From: Xanthobacteraceae bacterium
GTDB lineage: Bacteria > Pseudomonadota > Alphaproteobacteria > Rhizobiales > Xanthobacteraceae
Length of the DNA: 64,000 nt
Direction: 5' to 3'
Assembly: GCA_004297465.1 (NCBI GenBank)
Contig: SCUB01000023.1
Location: forward strand, 124,001 to 188,000
Positions 17,358 to 26,593 of this stretch are shown here, one piece after another. The notes beneath the pieces are model-generated. The model saw nothing but the letters and a program-made list of their open reading frames with translations, ran no database searches and was not told the DNA's origin. Every line of letters starts with the position of its first letter. The stretch's first letter is position 1. Both the position numbers and the translations under genes were made by a program.

Positions 17358-18475
17358 GCGCCACCGACCTTCGCGGCGATCTCGAGCGCGAGGCGCGCCG
17401 GCTCGGTTTCGACGCCATCGGCATCACCGGCGCCGATAGCATTCCGCGGGCGGCCGAACGGCTCGCCGCCTTCCTCGCCGACGACGGCCACGGCGACATG
17501 GGCTGGCTCGCCAGCGATCCGGCGCGGCGCGGGAACCCGCGCGTGCTGTGGCCCGAGGCGCGCTCGGTCATCATGCTCGGCGTCAATTACGGTCCCGACG
17601 AGGATCCGCTGGCCGCGCTCGGGCGCAAGAGTTCCGGCGCGATCTCGGTCTATGCGCGCGGCGACGACTATCACGACCTCATCAAGAGCCGGCTCAAGCA
17701 ACTGGCGCGCTGGCTCCTCGCGCGCGGTGGCGGCGACGTCAAGGTGTTCGTCGACACCGCGGCGGTGATGGAAAAGCCGCTGGCGCAGGCCGCCGGGCTC
17801 GGCTGGCAGGGCAAGCACACCAACCTGGTGTCGCGCGGCTTCGGCTCGTGGCTGTTCCTCGGCGCCATCTACACCACGCTCGAACTGCCGCATGAGGCGC
17901 CCGAGCGCGACCATTGCGGCGCCTGCCGCGCCTGCCTCGACCGCTGCCCGACGCAGGCGTTCCCCGCGCCCTACCGGCTCGATGCGCGGCGCTGCATCTC
18001 GTACCTGACCATCGAGCACAAGGGGCCGATCCCGCGCGAGTTCCGCAAGGCGATCGGCAACCGCATCTATGGCTGCGACGACTGCCTCGCGGTGTGCCCG
18101 TGGAACAAGTTCGCGCAACAAGGCCGCGAGGTGAAACTCGCGGCGCGCGGCGCGCTGGTCGCCCCGGCGCTGGCCGATCTTGCCGCGCTCGACGATGCCG
18201 CGTTCCGCGCGCTGTTTTCCAAGTCCCCGGTCAAGCGCATCGGCCGCGACCGCTTCATCCGCAACGTGCTGATCGCCATCGGCAACTCGGGCGACGCGCG
18301 GCTTTCCGCGCCGGCGCGCGCGCGTCTCGATGACGAAAGCGCGCTGGTGCGCGCCATGGCGGTGTGGGCGCTGGCGCAGCTCATGGACGAGGCTGAATTC
18401 GCCGTGCTCCGCGCGCATCGTCTGCCCGCCGAAACCGACGCCGGCGTGCGCGCCGAATGGCGCCGCGAATCGTGA
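17354..18475 (+). CDS. queG: Epoxyqueuosine reductase QueG
   Basis: Cobalamin- and iron-sulphur-dependent enzyme performing the last step of queuosine synthesis on tRNA. 373 residues. The cobalamin-binding part contains [33 protein letters not shown] and KHTNL. Two 4Fe-4S ferredoxin clusters follow: [13 protein letters not shown] and [11 protein letters not shown]. The C-terminus has HEAT-like helices with [17 protein letters not shown]. No ATG fits; TTG at 17354 overlaps the upstream TGA as TTGA and gives the expected N-terminus ([20 protein letters not shown]). Confidence 0.95.
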   Translation: MSATDLRGDLEREARRLGFDAIGITGADSIPRAAERLAAFLADDGHGDMGWLASDPARRGNPRVLWPEARSVIMLGVNYGPDEDPLAALGRKSSGAISVYARGDDYHDLIKSRLKQLARWLLARGGGDVKVFVDTAAVMEKPLAQAAGLGWQGKHTNLVSRGFGSWLFLGAIYTTLELPHEAPERDHCGACRACLDRCPTQAFPAPYRLDARRCISYLTIEHKGPIPREFRKAIGNRIYGCDDCLAVCPWNKFAQQGREVKLAARGALVAPALADLAALDDAAFRALFSKSPVKRIGRDRFIRNVLIAIGNSGDARLSAPARARLDDESALVRAMAVWALAQLMDEAEFAVLRAHRLPAETDAGVRAEWRRES

Positions 18476-18479
18476 ACCG

Positions 18480-19286
18480 TCACGCCAGCGCGAACTCGGC
18501 GACGGCGGCGAGAATGCGCGCGATGTCCTGCGGCCGCGACAGGCGGTGATCGCCGTCCTGGATCAGGGTCAGCACCACGTCGTCGCTGGGCAGCCGCGCG
18601 GTCAGCGCGAAGGCGTGCCGCCACGGCACGTCGGGATCCTTGACGCCCTGCAGGATGCGCACCGGGCAGCCGGTCTCGATCGGGCCGCCGAGCACGAGAT
18701 GGCGGCGGCCGTCCTCGATCAGCGCGCGCGTGATGAGATAGGGTTGTTCGTCATACGCGGACGGCATCCGCCAGACGCCGTCGCGCTCGATGGTGGCGCG
18801 GATGTCGGGCGCCATCTGCTTCCACATCAGTTCCTCGGTGAAATCCGGCGCCGGCGCGATCAGCACCATGGCGGCGAGGCTGGCGCGGCGCGCGGGAGTT
18901 GTCCGGCGCATCAGTTCGCGCGCCATCAAGAGCGCCAGCCAGCCTCCCATCGAGGAGCCGACCACCACCTGCGGCCCCTCGCAGCACGCGTCGAACACCG
19001 CGAGGCTGTCCTCGAGCCAGCGCCCGATGGTGCCCTCGGCCATCGCGCCGCCCGATTCGCCGTGGCCCGAATAGTCGAACCGCACCAGCGCGCGGCCGTG
19101 CTCGGCCGCCCAGCGGTCGAGCGCGGTCGCCTTGGTGCCCTTCATGTCGGAGTTGAAGCCACCGAGCCAGACGATGCCGGGGCTTGCCCCGGAACGCGCG
19201 CGCACGGCGATGCGCCGCGCGGCGGCACCGGCGCCGACGTCAATGAACCGGGGAGCCGGGTCGGCCGGATTATCCATGATTTCCAT
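18480..19286 (-). CDS. Alpha/beta hydrolase (ABHD10-like)
   Basis: 268-residue serine hydrolase. YSGHGESGG precedes the nucleophile elbow GSSMGG (catalytic Ser); the likely catalytic Asp is in KDPDVPW and the His in DGDHRLSRPQD. The overall pattern resembles the ABHD10 group of esterases/thioesterases, but the substrate is unknown. The start is uncertain: ATG at 19286 (MEIMDNP) or ATG at 19277 (MDNPADPAPRF); neither has a strong SD. It is divergent from infC, as in related genomes. Confidence 0.88.
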   Translation of the reverse strand: MEIMDNPADPAPRFIDVGAGAAARRIAVRARSGASPGIVWLGGFNSDMKGTKATALDRWAAEHGRALVRFDYSGHGESGGAMAEGTIGRWLEDSLAVFDACCEGPQVVVGSSMGGWLALLMARELMRRTTPARRASLAAMVLIAPAPDFTEELMWKQMAPDIRATIERDGVWRMPSAYDEQPYLITRALIEDGRRHLVLGGPIETGCPVRILQGVKDPDVPWRHAFALTARLPSDDVVLTLIQDGDHRLSRPQDIARILAAVAEFALA

Positions 19287-19500
19287 CCGCGTGAAGACGT
19301 GGGCCCGCGTAGTCCCCTTGTCTAGCGCACCCGCCACGGCCTTGGGAATGCGGCCCCCAGGGCGACGATCCGGTTACCGAAATGCCGCACGGCCTTGCAA
19401 AATCCTTCCCTCCCGGGCGCCGGACGCCACGGGCGCCTTGCCCGGCGCCCATGAATCCTTCAAACTGGCCCGCCTTCAACAACCCGAGGAGTAAAGCGCC

Positions 19501-20040
19501 ATTCGCCGTCCGATGAAATCTGCGGCTCCCGTCCAGAAAGACGGGCCACGCGTCAACGAGGATATTCGCCTTCGCGAAATTCAGCTGATTGACCACAACG
19601 GCACCAACCACGGTGTCATCGACACCCCGACCGCCTTGAAGATGGCGCAGGAAGCGGGGCTCGATCTCGTCGAGATCTCTCCCAACACCAGCCCCCCGGT
19701 GTGCAAGATCCTCGACTACGGCAAATACAAATTCCAGGCCCAGAAGAAAGCCGCCGAGGCGCGCAAGAAGCAGAAGATCGTCGAGATCAAGGAGATCAAG
19801 CTCCGTCCGATGATCGACGACCACGATTACGACGTGAAGATGCGCGCCATGAAGCGGTTCTTCGAGGAAGGCGACAAGGTCAAGGTCACCTTGCGCTTCC
19901 GCGGCCGCGAGATGGCGCACCAGGAGCTCGGCACCCAGCTCCTCGACCGCGTCAAGACCGACGTCGCCGAGCTCGCCAAGGTCGAGCAGGACCCCAAGTT
20001 CGAAGGCCGTCAGGTCGTGATGGTGCTGGCGCCGCGCTAG
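19501..20040 (+). CDS. infC: Translation initiation factor IF-3, AUU start
   Basis: Binds 30S subunits, prevents premature 50S joining and proofreads the initiation codon. 179 residues: the N-terminal domain includes [17 protein letters not shown], the linker [20 protein letters not shown], and the C-terminal domain [19 protein letters not shown]. The start is inferred to be ATT at 19501. GAGGAG (19486-19491) ends exactly nine bases before it, and ATT-CGC-CGT-CCG gives the RRP N-terminus known from rhizobial IF-3. The first in-frame ATG (19513) lies 21 bases from the SD. AUU allows IF-3 to repress its own translation. A perfect 7-bp hairpin (19431-19450) lies in the leader. Confidence 0.94.
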   Translation: MRRPMKSAAPVQKDGPRVNEDIRLREIQLIDHNGTNHGVIDTPTALKMAQEAGLDLVEISPNTSPPVCKILDYGKYKFQAQKKAAEARKKQKIVEIKEIKLRPMIDDHDYDVKMRAMKRFFEEGDKVKVTLRFRGREMAHQELGTQLLDRVKTDVAELAKVEQDPKFEGRQVVMVLAPR

Positions 20041-20059
20041 GCGGCGGGCGCTGTTTTTT
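20029..20059 (+). terminator. Terminator overlapping the end of infC
   Basis: GCGCC/GGCGC arms (20029-20033 with 20047-20051), extended by two more pairs across a bulge, are followed after two bases by six T (20054-20059). The hairpin overlaps the last infC codons. It implies that infC is not co-transcribed with rpmI-rplT. Confidence 0.6.
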
Positions 20060-20061
20060 CC

Positions 20062-20100
20062 TTCTCTTGCAGGTTCTCTTGCAGGTCGACCTCTTGCAGG
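20062..20100. repeat. Short tandem repeat after infC
   Basis: TTCTCTTGCAGG occurs twice back to back (20062-20073 and 20074-20085), then CTCTTGCAGG once more after five bases (20091-20100). Non-coding, in the 92-base gap between infC and the methyltransferase stop. Confidence 0.8.
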
Positions 20101-20132
20101 CCGGCGCCGCCAGGCGCCGACCTGCCGCGGCC

Positions 20133-21101
20133 CTAATGGGCCGAGGGCGGCAAGTCTGCCGCGGCCTCGGATGGCACGCTCACCCGCGGCGCCAGACCGG
20201 CGAACAGCCGATTCTCCCCGCTTGCCAGCGACACCATCTGGTTGATCGGATACCGGGCGATCTCCTGGCTTGGCCGCGAGACAAACAGCTCGGCGTGGTA
20301 ATAGCCGCGCTCCTCCTTGTCCGTGGTGACGACCTGGTTCCGGTGCAGCCGCGACACCACGGATTTCATTTCCTCGCTGTTGGCAAAACGCCTCTGCACG
20401 AAGGTCGCCCCCTCGAAGCGCTCGGTTACAAGGCCGAGGTCGAGCAGGCAGTCGGCGATCCGGTCATAGGGGAACATGCGCAGGACGAACGACGCCACCC
20501 ATGGCTTGCGCCCGGAAAGCCCGCATTTGACGAGTTTCAAGAAGGTGCGTTCGGTGATGTAACCAACGCTGCCGGTGGAAATGATCAAATCGATCCCCTG
20601 AAGCGCCTTCACCAGCTCGGGGCCGGGTTCGTCCTGCTCCAGATTGACGGCAAAACCGGCGTCGAGGGTGCCGACCCGCACGGCATAGTCGATAGCCTCC
20701 TGGGAGACGTCGAGACCAATGACCTCGACATGCGGACGGCGCGGCCAGGAGCGGTAATAATGGCTGTCAAGCCTTCCCAGTTCGTCTGGCACAAGCCCTT
20801 CGAATTCGGCGATCTGGTAACGGTTACGCATCATGTCCCATGTGACGGGGTACTTGAGCATCGCCCCGTTCACACCGTAGGACGCCCCCAGATCAAGCAC
20901 GCGAATCACGCCGTCGCCTAAAATATTCAGACGCTCACGCACAAGTTGCTGAAATACAGTATTTGCGACTTGAGGAATAATATAATCTAGATTTCCCAAC
21001 TCTCTAAAGTATAGCCTGGGATCAAGCTGACAGTATATGCTGCTGAAATCAGCCTTGTTTTTATTAATTTGCTCAAAATGAATTTGATTTTTTGTCTGCA
21101 T
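20133..21101 (-). CDS. Class I SAM-dependent methyltransferase, accessory
   Basis: 322 residues. The SAM-binding motif I is VLDLGASYGVNG and the acidic motif II is VEVIGLDVSQEAIDYA; motif IV region reads LIISTGSVGYIT. The N-terminal 60 residues (QTKNQIHFEQINKNKADFSS onward) are AT-rich and unlike the rest of the window. The substrate is not recognisable. The start ATG (21101) has GGGAGAGGGG upstream. Codon use shifts from AT-rich at the 5' end to GC-rich at the 3' end. It lies antisense to and between infC and rpmI, which suggests insertion into a translation-gene region. Confidence 0.85.
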   Translation of the reverse strand: MQTKNQIHFEQINKNKADFSSIYCQLDPRLYFRELGNLDYIIPQVANTVFQQLVRERLNILGDGVIRVLDLGASYGVNGAMLKYPVTWDMMRNRYQIAEFEGLVPDELGRLDSHYYRSWPRRPHVEVIGLDVSQEAIDYAVRVGTLDAGFAVNLEQDEPGPELVKALQGIDLIISTGSVGYITERTFLKLVKCGLSGRKPWVASFVLRMFPYDRIADCLLDLGLVTERFEGATFVQRRFANSEEMKSVVSRLHRNQVVTTDKEERGYYHAELFVSRPSQEIARYPINQMVSLASGENRLFAGLAPRVSVPSEAAADLPPSAH

Positions 21102-21213
21102 GCCCCTCTCCCTTCGATGAACATTGAAAATCTTGGGAAGGAATTGGGTCGAAAGCGTGTCTTTTTGGTGACTCCACCCTGTCATTAATAAATTGTAATG
21201 ATCCGTGATCGGC

Positions 21214-21624
21214 TCAGCGTTTCGACGCCTCCCAGCGGCCGCTGCAGACCGCTGTCGAGGACTTGCCGCTCCATGAGCCGGCGCCGGCAGTGCCCTGAAG
21301 CTTGCCGCCGCCCTGGGCGCTCTGCGAGCCGCGCACGATCGACACCCGTACCGCGCCGCTGCCGCTGACGCTGCCGTTGACGGTGAAATCACCTTCGCCG
21401 GCATAGACGACGCGGCCGCCGGTGACATTGACCTCGTAGCGGTAGGCGGTGTCGCAGTCGCCTCTCTGGGTGATGATCAGCACGCTCCAGTGGCCGTCGA
21501 ACGAGGCGGCGGCGACGGGGGCAGCGGCGAACGGCGCCGCCGCGAGCGCGGCGGCGACACAGGCGGAACGGAACAATCGGCCGGCGGGGATCGTGGTTTT
21601 AAAGGTCATGGCGTCGGAGGTCAT
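21214..21624 (-). CDS. Small exported protein of unknown function
   Basis: 136 residues. A signal peptide (basic n-region, then an Ala-rich core ending near PVAAA-SFDG) is followed by a compact beta-rich domain of about 95 residues: SFDGHWSVLIITQRGDCDTA, YEVNVTGGRVVYAGEGDFTV and GSWSGKSSTAVCSGRWEASK, with two Cys that could form a disulphide. Similar small secreted proteins are common in Bradyrhizobium relatives, but I cannot assign a function. The start is ATG 21624 or 21609. Its stop lies 112 bases upstream of the methyltransferase start, across an AT-rich stretch. Confidence 0.75.
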   Translation of the reverse strand: MTSDAMTFKTTIPAGRLFRSACVAAALAAAPFAAAPVAAASFDGHWSVLIITQRGDCDTAYRYEVNVTGGRVVYAGEGDFTVNGSVSGSGAVRVSIVRGSQSAQGGGKLQGTAGAGSWSGKSSTAVCSGRWEASKR

Positions 21625-21863
21625 GGCATCACGTCCAAAAACTGGCAGCGCAGGTTTGCGCCCGAGACGATCTTGCCTCAGCCCCGGTGGGGGTACAACG
21701 GGCCTGTCCCGTGGCGGGCGCAAGGTTGCCAAGCGCCGCGCGCTCTGCCATAACGCGGCCCGTCATTGCCCGGCTGAACAAGGGCTGCCGTGGCAGTGCC
21801 CCTGCGGGATTTCGGATATTTCCGATTTGCCTGCATAATCAACGCTCTAGCGAGCATTTCAGG

Positions 21864-21907
21864 CCGACCGGCCTCCTCCCGCGGGAGAGCCCAGTCGGCA
21901 TCAGGAG
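21864..21907 (+). promoter_or_regulatory. Structured leader of rpmI-rplT, SD adjacent
   Basis: A long stem-loop can be drawn at 21864-21898: outer pairs CCGAC/GTCGG, middle GGC/GCC and an inner CTCCC/GGGAG, separated by small internal loops. The SD AGGAG (21903-21907) starts four bases after it and lies six bases before the rpmI ATG. Autoregulation of L35/L20 by L20 binding an rpmI leader is established in other bacteria; its operation here is inference. Confidence 0.45.
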
Positions 21908-21913
21908 AGCCAA

Positions 21914-22114
21914 ATGCCCAAGTTGAAGACCAAATCCGGTGCCAAGAAGCGCTTCAAGGTCACCGGCACCGGCAAGGTGATGTATGCCCAGCGCGGCAAG
22001 CGCCACGGCATGATCAAGCGGACGAAGAAGCAGATTCGTCAGCTGCGCGGCACCAACGTGCTGTTCAAGACCGACGGCGACAACATCAAGAAGTATTTCT
22101 TGCCCAACGACTGA
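21914..22114 (+). CDS. rpmI: 50S ribosomal protein L35
   Basis: 66-residue basic ribosomal protein with the classical start [20 protein letters not shown] and the [20 protein letters not shown] segment. The SD AGGAG precedes the ATG by six bases. rplT follows after 77 bases containing a GC hairpin (22126-22146), so L35 and L20 should be made from one transcript. Confidence 0.98.
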   Translation: MPKLKTKSGAKKRFKVTGTGKVMYAQRGKRHGMIKRTKKQIRQLRGTNVLFKTDGDNIKKYFLPND

Positions 22115-22191
22115 TCGCCGTTGCTCCCCGCCTTTTTCGCGCGGGGTGTTTCGTCCACTTCCTCCGCACGCTCTTTTCAAGGAGATCGGTC

Positions 22192-22551
22192 ATGTCTCGC
22201 GTTAAACGCGGTGTGACGGCTCACGCCAAGCACAAGAAAGTCACCAAGGCCGCCAAGGGCTATTTCGGCCGGCGCAAGAACACCATCCGCATCGCCAAGC
22301 AGGCGGTGGAGAAGGCCGGCCAGTACGCCTTCCGCGACCGCAAGCGCAAGAAGCGCACGTTCCGCGCGCTGTGGATCCAGCGCCTCAACGCCGCGGTGCG
22401 TCCGTTCGGCCTCACCTACAGCCGATTTATCGACGGCCTCGGCAAGGCCGGGGTCATGGTGGATCGCAAGGTGCTGTCGGACCTCGCCATCAGCGAGCCG
22501 GCGGCGTTCGAAGCGATCGTGACGAAGGCCAAGGCCGCGCTGGCGGCCTGA
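22192..22551 (+). CDS. rplT: 50S ribosomal protein L20
   Basis: 119-residue early-assembly protein of the large subunit, and in other bacteria the autorepressor of the rpmI-rplT operon. The sequence from [20 protein letters not shown] through [20 protein letters not shown] to the C-terminal [20 protein letters not shown] is canonical. The start ATG at 22192 has AAGGAG upstream. pheS begins 129 bases later. Confidence 0.98.
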   Translation: MSRVKRGVTAHAKHKKVTKAAKGYFGRRKNTIRIAKQAVEKAGQYAFRDRKRKKRTFRALWIQRLNAAVRPFGLTYSRFIDGLGKAGVMVDRKVLSDLAISEPAAFEAIVTKAKAALAA

Positions 22552-22680
22552 CCTCACCGGTCCTCGTCCTTTCCGAGGCTGCAACGACCGGGGCTTGAGA
22601 GCATCAGGCCCCGCCCGTTCGGCCGGGTTATCTGATCCCTGCCGGCCGGCCATCATATCGCCGTCGCGACAGGGGATCGC

Positions 22681-23763
22681 ATGTCCGCCACCTTCAACCT
22701 GCAAGACGAACTGCTCCGCCAGATCGCGGCCGCGACCGACGAGGCCGCGCTCGAAGCCGTGCGCGTCGCCGCGCTCGGCAAGAAAGGCTCGGTCTCGGCG
22801 CTTCTAGCCACGCTCGGCAAGATGTCGCCCGACGAGCGCAAGACGCAAGGCGCGGCCATCAACGCGGTCAAGGACGCGGTCACCGCCGCGCTCGCGGCGC
22901 GAAAAGAGACGCTGAAATCCGCCGCGCTCGACGCGCGTCTCGCCCGCGAGACGCTCGACGTCACGCTGCCGGTGCGCGAGACGGCCGCCGAGGCCGGCCG
23001 CATCCATCCGCTCTCGCAGGTCACCGACGAACTGACCGCGATCTTCGCCGACATGGGCTTTGCCATCGCCGAAGGCCCGGACATCGAGACCGACGACTAC
23101 AACTTCACCCGGCTGAACTTCCCCGAAGGCCATCCGGCGCGCGAGATGCACGACACCTTCTTCTTCAATCCGAAGGAGGACGGCTCGCGGCTGTTGCTGC
23201 GCACCCACACCTCGCCGGTGCAGGTGCGCACCATGCTGGAAAAGACTCCGCCGATCCGCGTCATCTGCCCGGGCCGCACCTACCGCTGCGATTCCGACCA
23301 GACCCACACGCCGATGTTCCATCAGGTCGAGGGCCTGGTCATCGACAAGGGCTCGCACCTCGGGCACCTGAAATGGATTCTGGCCGAGTTCTGCAAGGCG
23401 TTCTTCGAGGTCGACCACGTCAACATGCGGTTCCGCCCCTCGTTCTTTCCGTTCACCGAGCCCTCGCTCGAAGTCGACATCCAGTGCCGCCGCGACAAGG
23501 ACGAGATCCGGTTCGGCGAGGGCGAGGACTGGCTGGAGATTCTGGGCTGCGGCATGGTGCACCCCAACGTGCTGCGCAATTGCGGCATCGATCCCGACAT
23601 CTATCAGGGCTTCGCCTGGGGCATGGGCATCGATCGCATCGCCATGCTCAAATACGGCCTGCCGGACTTGCGCGCCTTCTTCGACGCCGACGTGCGCTGG
23701 CTCAACCACTACGGCTTCCGGCCGCTCGATTTCCCGACGCTCGCCGGAGGGCTAAGCACATGA
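22681..23763 (+). CDS. pheS: Phenylalanyl-tRNA synthetase alpha subunit
   Basis: Class II aminoacyl-tRNA synthetase subunit carrying the catalytic core of the alpha2-beta2 enzyme. 360 residues: an N-terminal coiled coil (about 1-90), motif 2 near [20 protein letters not shown], and the phenylalanine pocket and motif 3 near [20 protein letters not shown]. The stop TGA overlaps the start of an unrelated ORF as ATGA, and pheT lies 427 bases further on, unlike the near-contiguous pheST of most bacteria. Confidence 0.98.
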   Translation: MSATFNLQDELLRQIAAATDEAALEAVRVAALGKKGSVSALLATLGKMSPDERKTQGAAINAVKDAVTAALAARKETLKSAALDARLARETLDVTLPVRETAAEAGRIHPLSQVTDELTAIFADMGFAIAEGPDIETDDYNFTRLNFPEGHPAREMHDTFFFNPKEDGSRLLLRTHTSPVQVRTMLEKTPPIRVICPGRTYRCDSDQTHTPMFHQVEGLVIDKGSHLGHLKWILAEFCKAFFEVDHVNMRFRPSFFPFTEPSLEVDIQCRRDKDEIRFGEGEDWLEILGCGMVHPNVLRNCGIDPDIYQGFAWGMGIDRIAMLKYGLPDLRAFFDADVRWLNHYGFRPLDFPTLAGGLST

Positions 23764-24185
23764 CTGCTGGAATATTATCGTATGCAACAATCATCGTTGC
23801 GCTGATTACAATTTCCGGTGGCATTCTATCTTATACCTATCAACGTCGTGTTGATCGCCGAAATCAATTGATTGAAATCCGGCGCACAGCTTACCGCACA
23901 TACTTGGCGGCATTCATGGATCAAATTCTGAAACCAACTACCGAGACTCAGCAGCATCTATTGAAATGCGAGTTTGATCTTTTCGTTGTGGCGTCGGATC
24001 GAACGATCAAGAGCGTGTCTTCATTTTCACGGTATGGCATCGATACCTCGTTTGAGAAGAACGCACGCGATACGACCCTTTACAAAAAACTCTTAGCCGA
24101 GTGCCTTCTTGCAATGCGCCAGGATTGTTTCGAGAAATCGAAACTCTTGGGTGACGAAGTCTTGGCGTTGATGCCGATGGAGTGA
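23760..24185 (+). CDS. Unknown low-GC membrane protein between pheS and pheT
   Basis: 141 residues, not recognised. An N-terminal membrane helix (about 4-26, [20 protein letters not shown]) is followed by a basic [20 protein letters not shown] segment and a helical cytosolic domain. The ATG overlaps the pheS stop (ATGA), and its stop lies five bases before the pheT ATG, so it is embedded in the operon and should be translated with it. Its G+C is roughly 45 percent by eye, far below the neighbours, which marks a recent insertion that kept the operon intact. The RR-x-L-I-E-x-RR-x-A-Y pattern recurs in small membrane proteins of unknown role. Confidence 0.8.
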   Translation: MTAGILSYATIIVALITISGGILSYTYQRRVDRRNQLIEIRRTAYRTYLAAFMDQILKPTTETQQHLLKCEFDLFVVASDRTIKSVSSFSRYGIDTSFEKNARDTTLYKKLLAECLLAMRQDCFEKSKLLGDEVLALMPME

Positions 24186-24190
24186 AAGCC

Positions 24191-26593
24191 ATGAAATTCA
24201 CCCTGTCCTGGCTCAAGGATCATCTCGACACCGACGAGCCGATCGCGAAGCTCGCCGACAAGCTCACCATGATCGGGCTCGAGGTCGAGCAACTCGACGA
24301 CAAGGCCAAGCTCTTGGCGCCGTTCACCATCGCGCGGGTGATCTCCGCCGAGCAGCATCACAACGCCGACCGCCTGCGCGTATGCATGGTCGATACCGGC
24401 GAGGGCCCCCCGGTGCAGGTGGTGTGCGGCGCGCCCAACGCGCGCGCCGGCATGACGAGCGTGTTCTCTGGACCCGGCACCTTCATTCCGGGCAAGAACA
24501 TCACGCTCGGCGTCGGCTCGATCCGCGGCGTCGAGAGCCGCGGCATGCTGTGCTCGGCCGCCGAATTGCAGATCTCCGACGACCATGACGGCATCCTCGA
24601 TCTGCCGGCCGACGCGCCGGTCGGCGCGCGCTACGCCGACTGGGCCGGCCTCAACGACGCGGTGATCGAGATCAACCTCACCCCCAACCGCGCCGACTGC
24701 ACCGGCGTGCACGGCATCGCGCGCGATCTCTCCGCCGCCGACATGGGCAAGCTGAAAGACCCCGGCATCAAACAGATCAAGGGCGAGTTCCCCTGCCCGG
24801 TCGCGGTCAAGATCGAGGCGCCCGAGCTGTGCCCCGGCTTCGCGCTGCGCCTGGTGCGCGGCGTCAGGAACGGGCCGTCGCCACAATGGCTGCAGCAGCG
24901 CCTCGCCGCGATCGGCCTCAGACCGATCAACGCGCTGGTCGACATCACCAACTTCATGACCTTCGATCGCGGCCGCCCGCTGCACGTGTTCGACGCCGCC
25001 AGGGTGACCGGCAATCTCACGGTGCGGCGCGGCCGCGGCGAGCAGTTCCTCGCGCTCGACGGCAGGACCTATGCGCTCGACGACACGATGTGCGTGATCG
25101 CCGACGAACGCGGCGTCGAATCGCTCGCCGGCATCATGGGCGGCGAGGCCTCGGGCTGCTCGGACGCCACCACCGACGTGCTGATCGAATCGGCGCTGTG
25201 GGACGAGATCGCCATTGCCCGCACCGGCCGCAAGCTCGGCATCAATTCGGACGCGCGCTACCGCTTCGAGCGCGGCGTCGATCCCGCCTTCATGGTGCCG
25301 GGGCTGGAGATGGCAACCAAGCTGGTGCTGGAAATGTGCGGCGGCACGCCGTCAACGATCGTCGTCGCCGGCAAGGCCCATGGCGACGACCGTGTCATCG
25401 AGTTCCCCATTGACGAGGTCAAGCGCCTTTCCGGCCTCGACGTGCCGTTCATCGAGATCAAGCGCGTGCTCGGCCATCTCGGCTTCATCGTCGCCGGCAA
25501 GGAGCCGGTGGTGAAGGTGGCGGTGCCGTCGTGGCGCGCCGACGTGCACGGCAAGGCCGACATCGTCGAGGAGGTGGTGCGCATCGTCGGCGTCGAGCGC
25601 GTGCCGCTGACGCCGTTTGCGCGCGGAGAAGCGCCGCGCAAGCCGGTGCTGACCGCGATCCAGAACCGCACCCGCCGCGCCAAGCGCGCGCTCGCCGCGC
25701 GCTCCATGATGGAGGCGGTCACCTGGTCGTTCGTCGCCAAGGCCCAGGCCGAACTGTTCGGCGGCGGCGATGCCGCGCTTTCGCTCGCCAATCCGATCGC
25801 CGCCGACCTCTCCGACATGCGCCCGAGCCTGATCGCCGGCCTCGTGACGGCGGCGCAGAAGAACGCCGACCGCGGCTTCGCCGACGTGGCGCTGTTCGAG
25901 GTCGGACAGGTGTTCAAGGGCGACCGGCCGCAGGATCAGTTCATCGCCGCGAGCGGCGTGCGCCGCGCGCTGGCCGCGTCGACCGGCTCGGGCCGCCACT
26001 GGACCGGCGCGGCCGCCGTCACCGCGTTCGACGCCAAGGCCGACGCGCTCGCCGTGCTGATCGCCGCCGGCGTGCCGCCGGCCGCGTTGCAGGTTGTGCC
26101 GGGCGGGCCGGCCTGGCTGCATCCGGGGCGCAGCGGCACCATCCAGATCGGACCGCAGAACGTGCTCGGTCATTTCGGCGAGCTGCATCCGCGCGCGCTC
26201 GAAGCGCTCGGCGCCGAAGGCCCGCTGGTGGCCTTCGAGGTGCTGCTCGACCGCATCCCCGACGCCAAGGCGAAACCGACCCGCGCCAAGCCGCTTCTCG
26301 AGCTGTCGCCGTTCCAGCCGGTGTCGCGCGACTTCGCCTTCATCGTCGACCGCGCGGTGAAAGCCGCCGACGTGGTGCGCGCCGCGCAAGCCGTCGACAG
26401 GAAACTGATCAGCGCCGTCGGCGTGTTCGACCTCTATGAGGGCAAGGGCATCGAGGACGGCAAGAAATCGCTGGCGATCGCGGTGACGCTGCAGCCGCGC
26501 GACAAGACGCTGACCGATCAGGAGATCGACGCGGTGGCGGTCAGGATCGTCGCCGAGGTGGCGAAGAAAACCGGCGGCGTGTTGCGCGGCTAG
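24191..26593 (+). CDS. pheT: Phenylalanyl-tRNA synthetase beta subunit
   Basis: Editing and tRNA-binding subunit of PheRS, 800 residues. The domains run in the standard order: N-terminal [16 protein letters not shown], the OB-type tRNA-binding domain (about 40-150, [20 protein letters not shown]), the B3/B4 editing domain ([25 protein letters not shown]-like [13 protein letters not shown]), B5, the inactive core, and a C-terminal anticodon-binding FDX domain ([20 protein letters not shown]). The ATG at 24191 has GGAG eight bases upstream. An in-frame GTG nine bases earlier overlaps the preceding stop but is less likely. Its 3' end overlaps the amine oxidase gene by four bases. Confidence 0.98.
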   Translation: MKFTLSWLKDHLDTDEPIAKLADKLTMIGLEVEQLDDKAKLLAPFTIARVISAEQHHNADRLRVCMVDTGEGPPVQVVCGAPNARAGMTSVFSGPGTFIPGKNITLGVGSIRGVESRGMLCSAAELQISDDHDGILDLPADAPVGARYADWAGLNDAVIEINLTPNRADCTGVHGIARDLSAADMGKLKDPGIKQIKGEFPCPVAVKIEAPELCPGFALRLVRGVRNGPSPQWLQQRLAAIGLRPINALVDITNFMTFDRGRPLHVFDAARVTGNLTVRRGRGEQFLALDGRTYALDDTMCVIADERGVESLAGIMGGEASGCSDATTDVLIESALWDEIAIARTGRKLGINSDARYRFERGVDPAFMVPGLEMATKLVLEMCGGTPSTIVVAGKAHGDDRVIEFPIDEVKRLSGLDVPFIEIKRVLGHLGFIVAGKEPVVKVAVPSWRADVHGKADIVEEVVRIVGVERVPLTPFARGEAPRKPVLTAIQNRTRRAKRALAARSMMEAVTWSFVAKAQAELFGGGDAALSLANPIAADLSDMRPSLIAGLVTAAQKNADRGFADVALFEVGQVFKGDRPQDQFIAASGVRRALAASTGSGRHWTGAAAVTAFDAKADALAVLIAAGVPPAALQVVPGGPAWLHPGRSGTIQIGPQNVLGHFGELHPRALEALGAEGPLVAFEVLLDRIPDAKAKPTRAKPLLELSPFQPVSRDFAFIVDRAVKAADVVRAAQAVDRKLISAVGVFDLYEGKGIEDGKKSLAIAVTLQPRDKTLTDQEIDAVAVRIVAEVAKKTGGVLRG

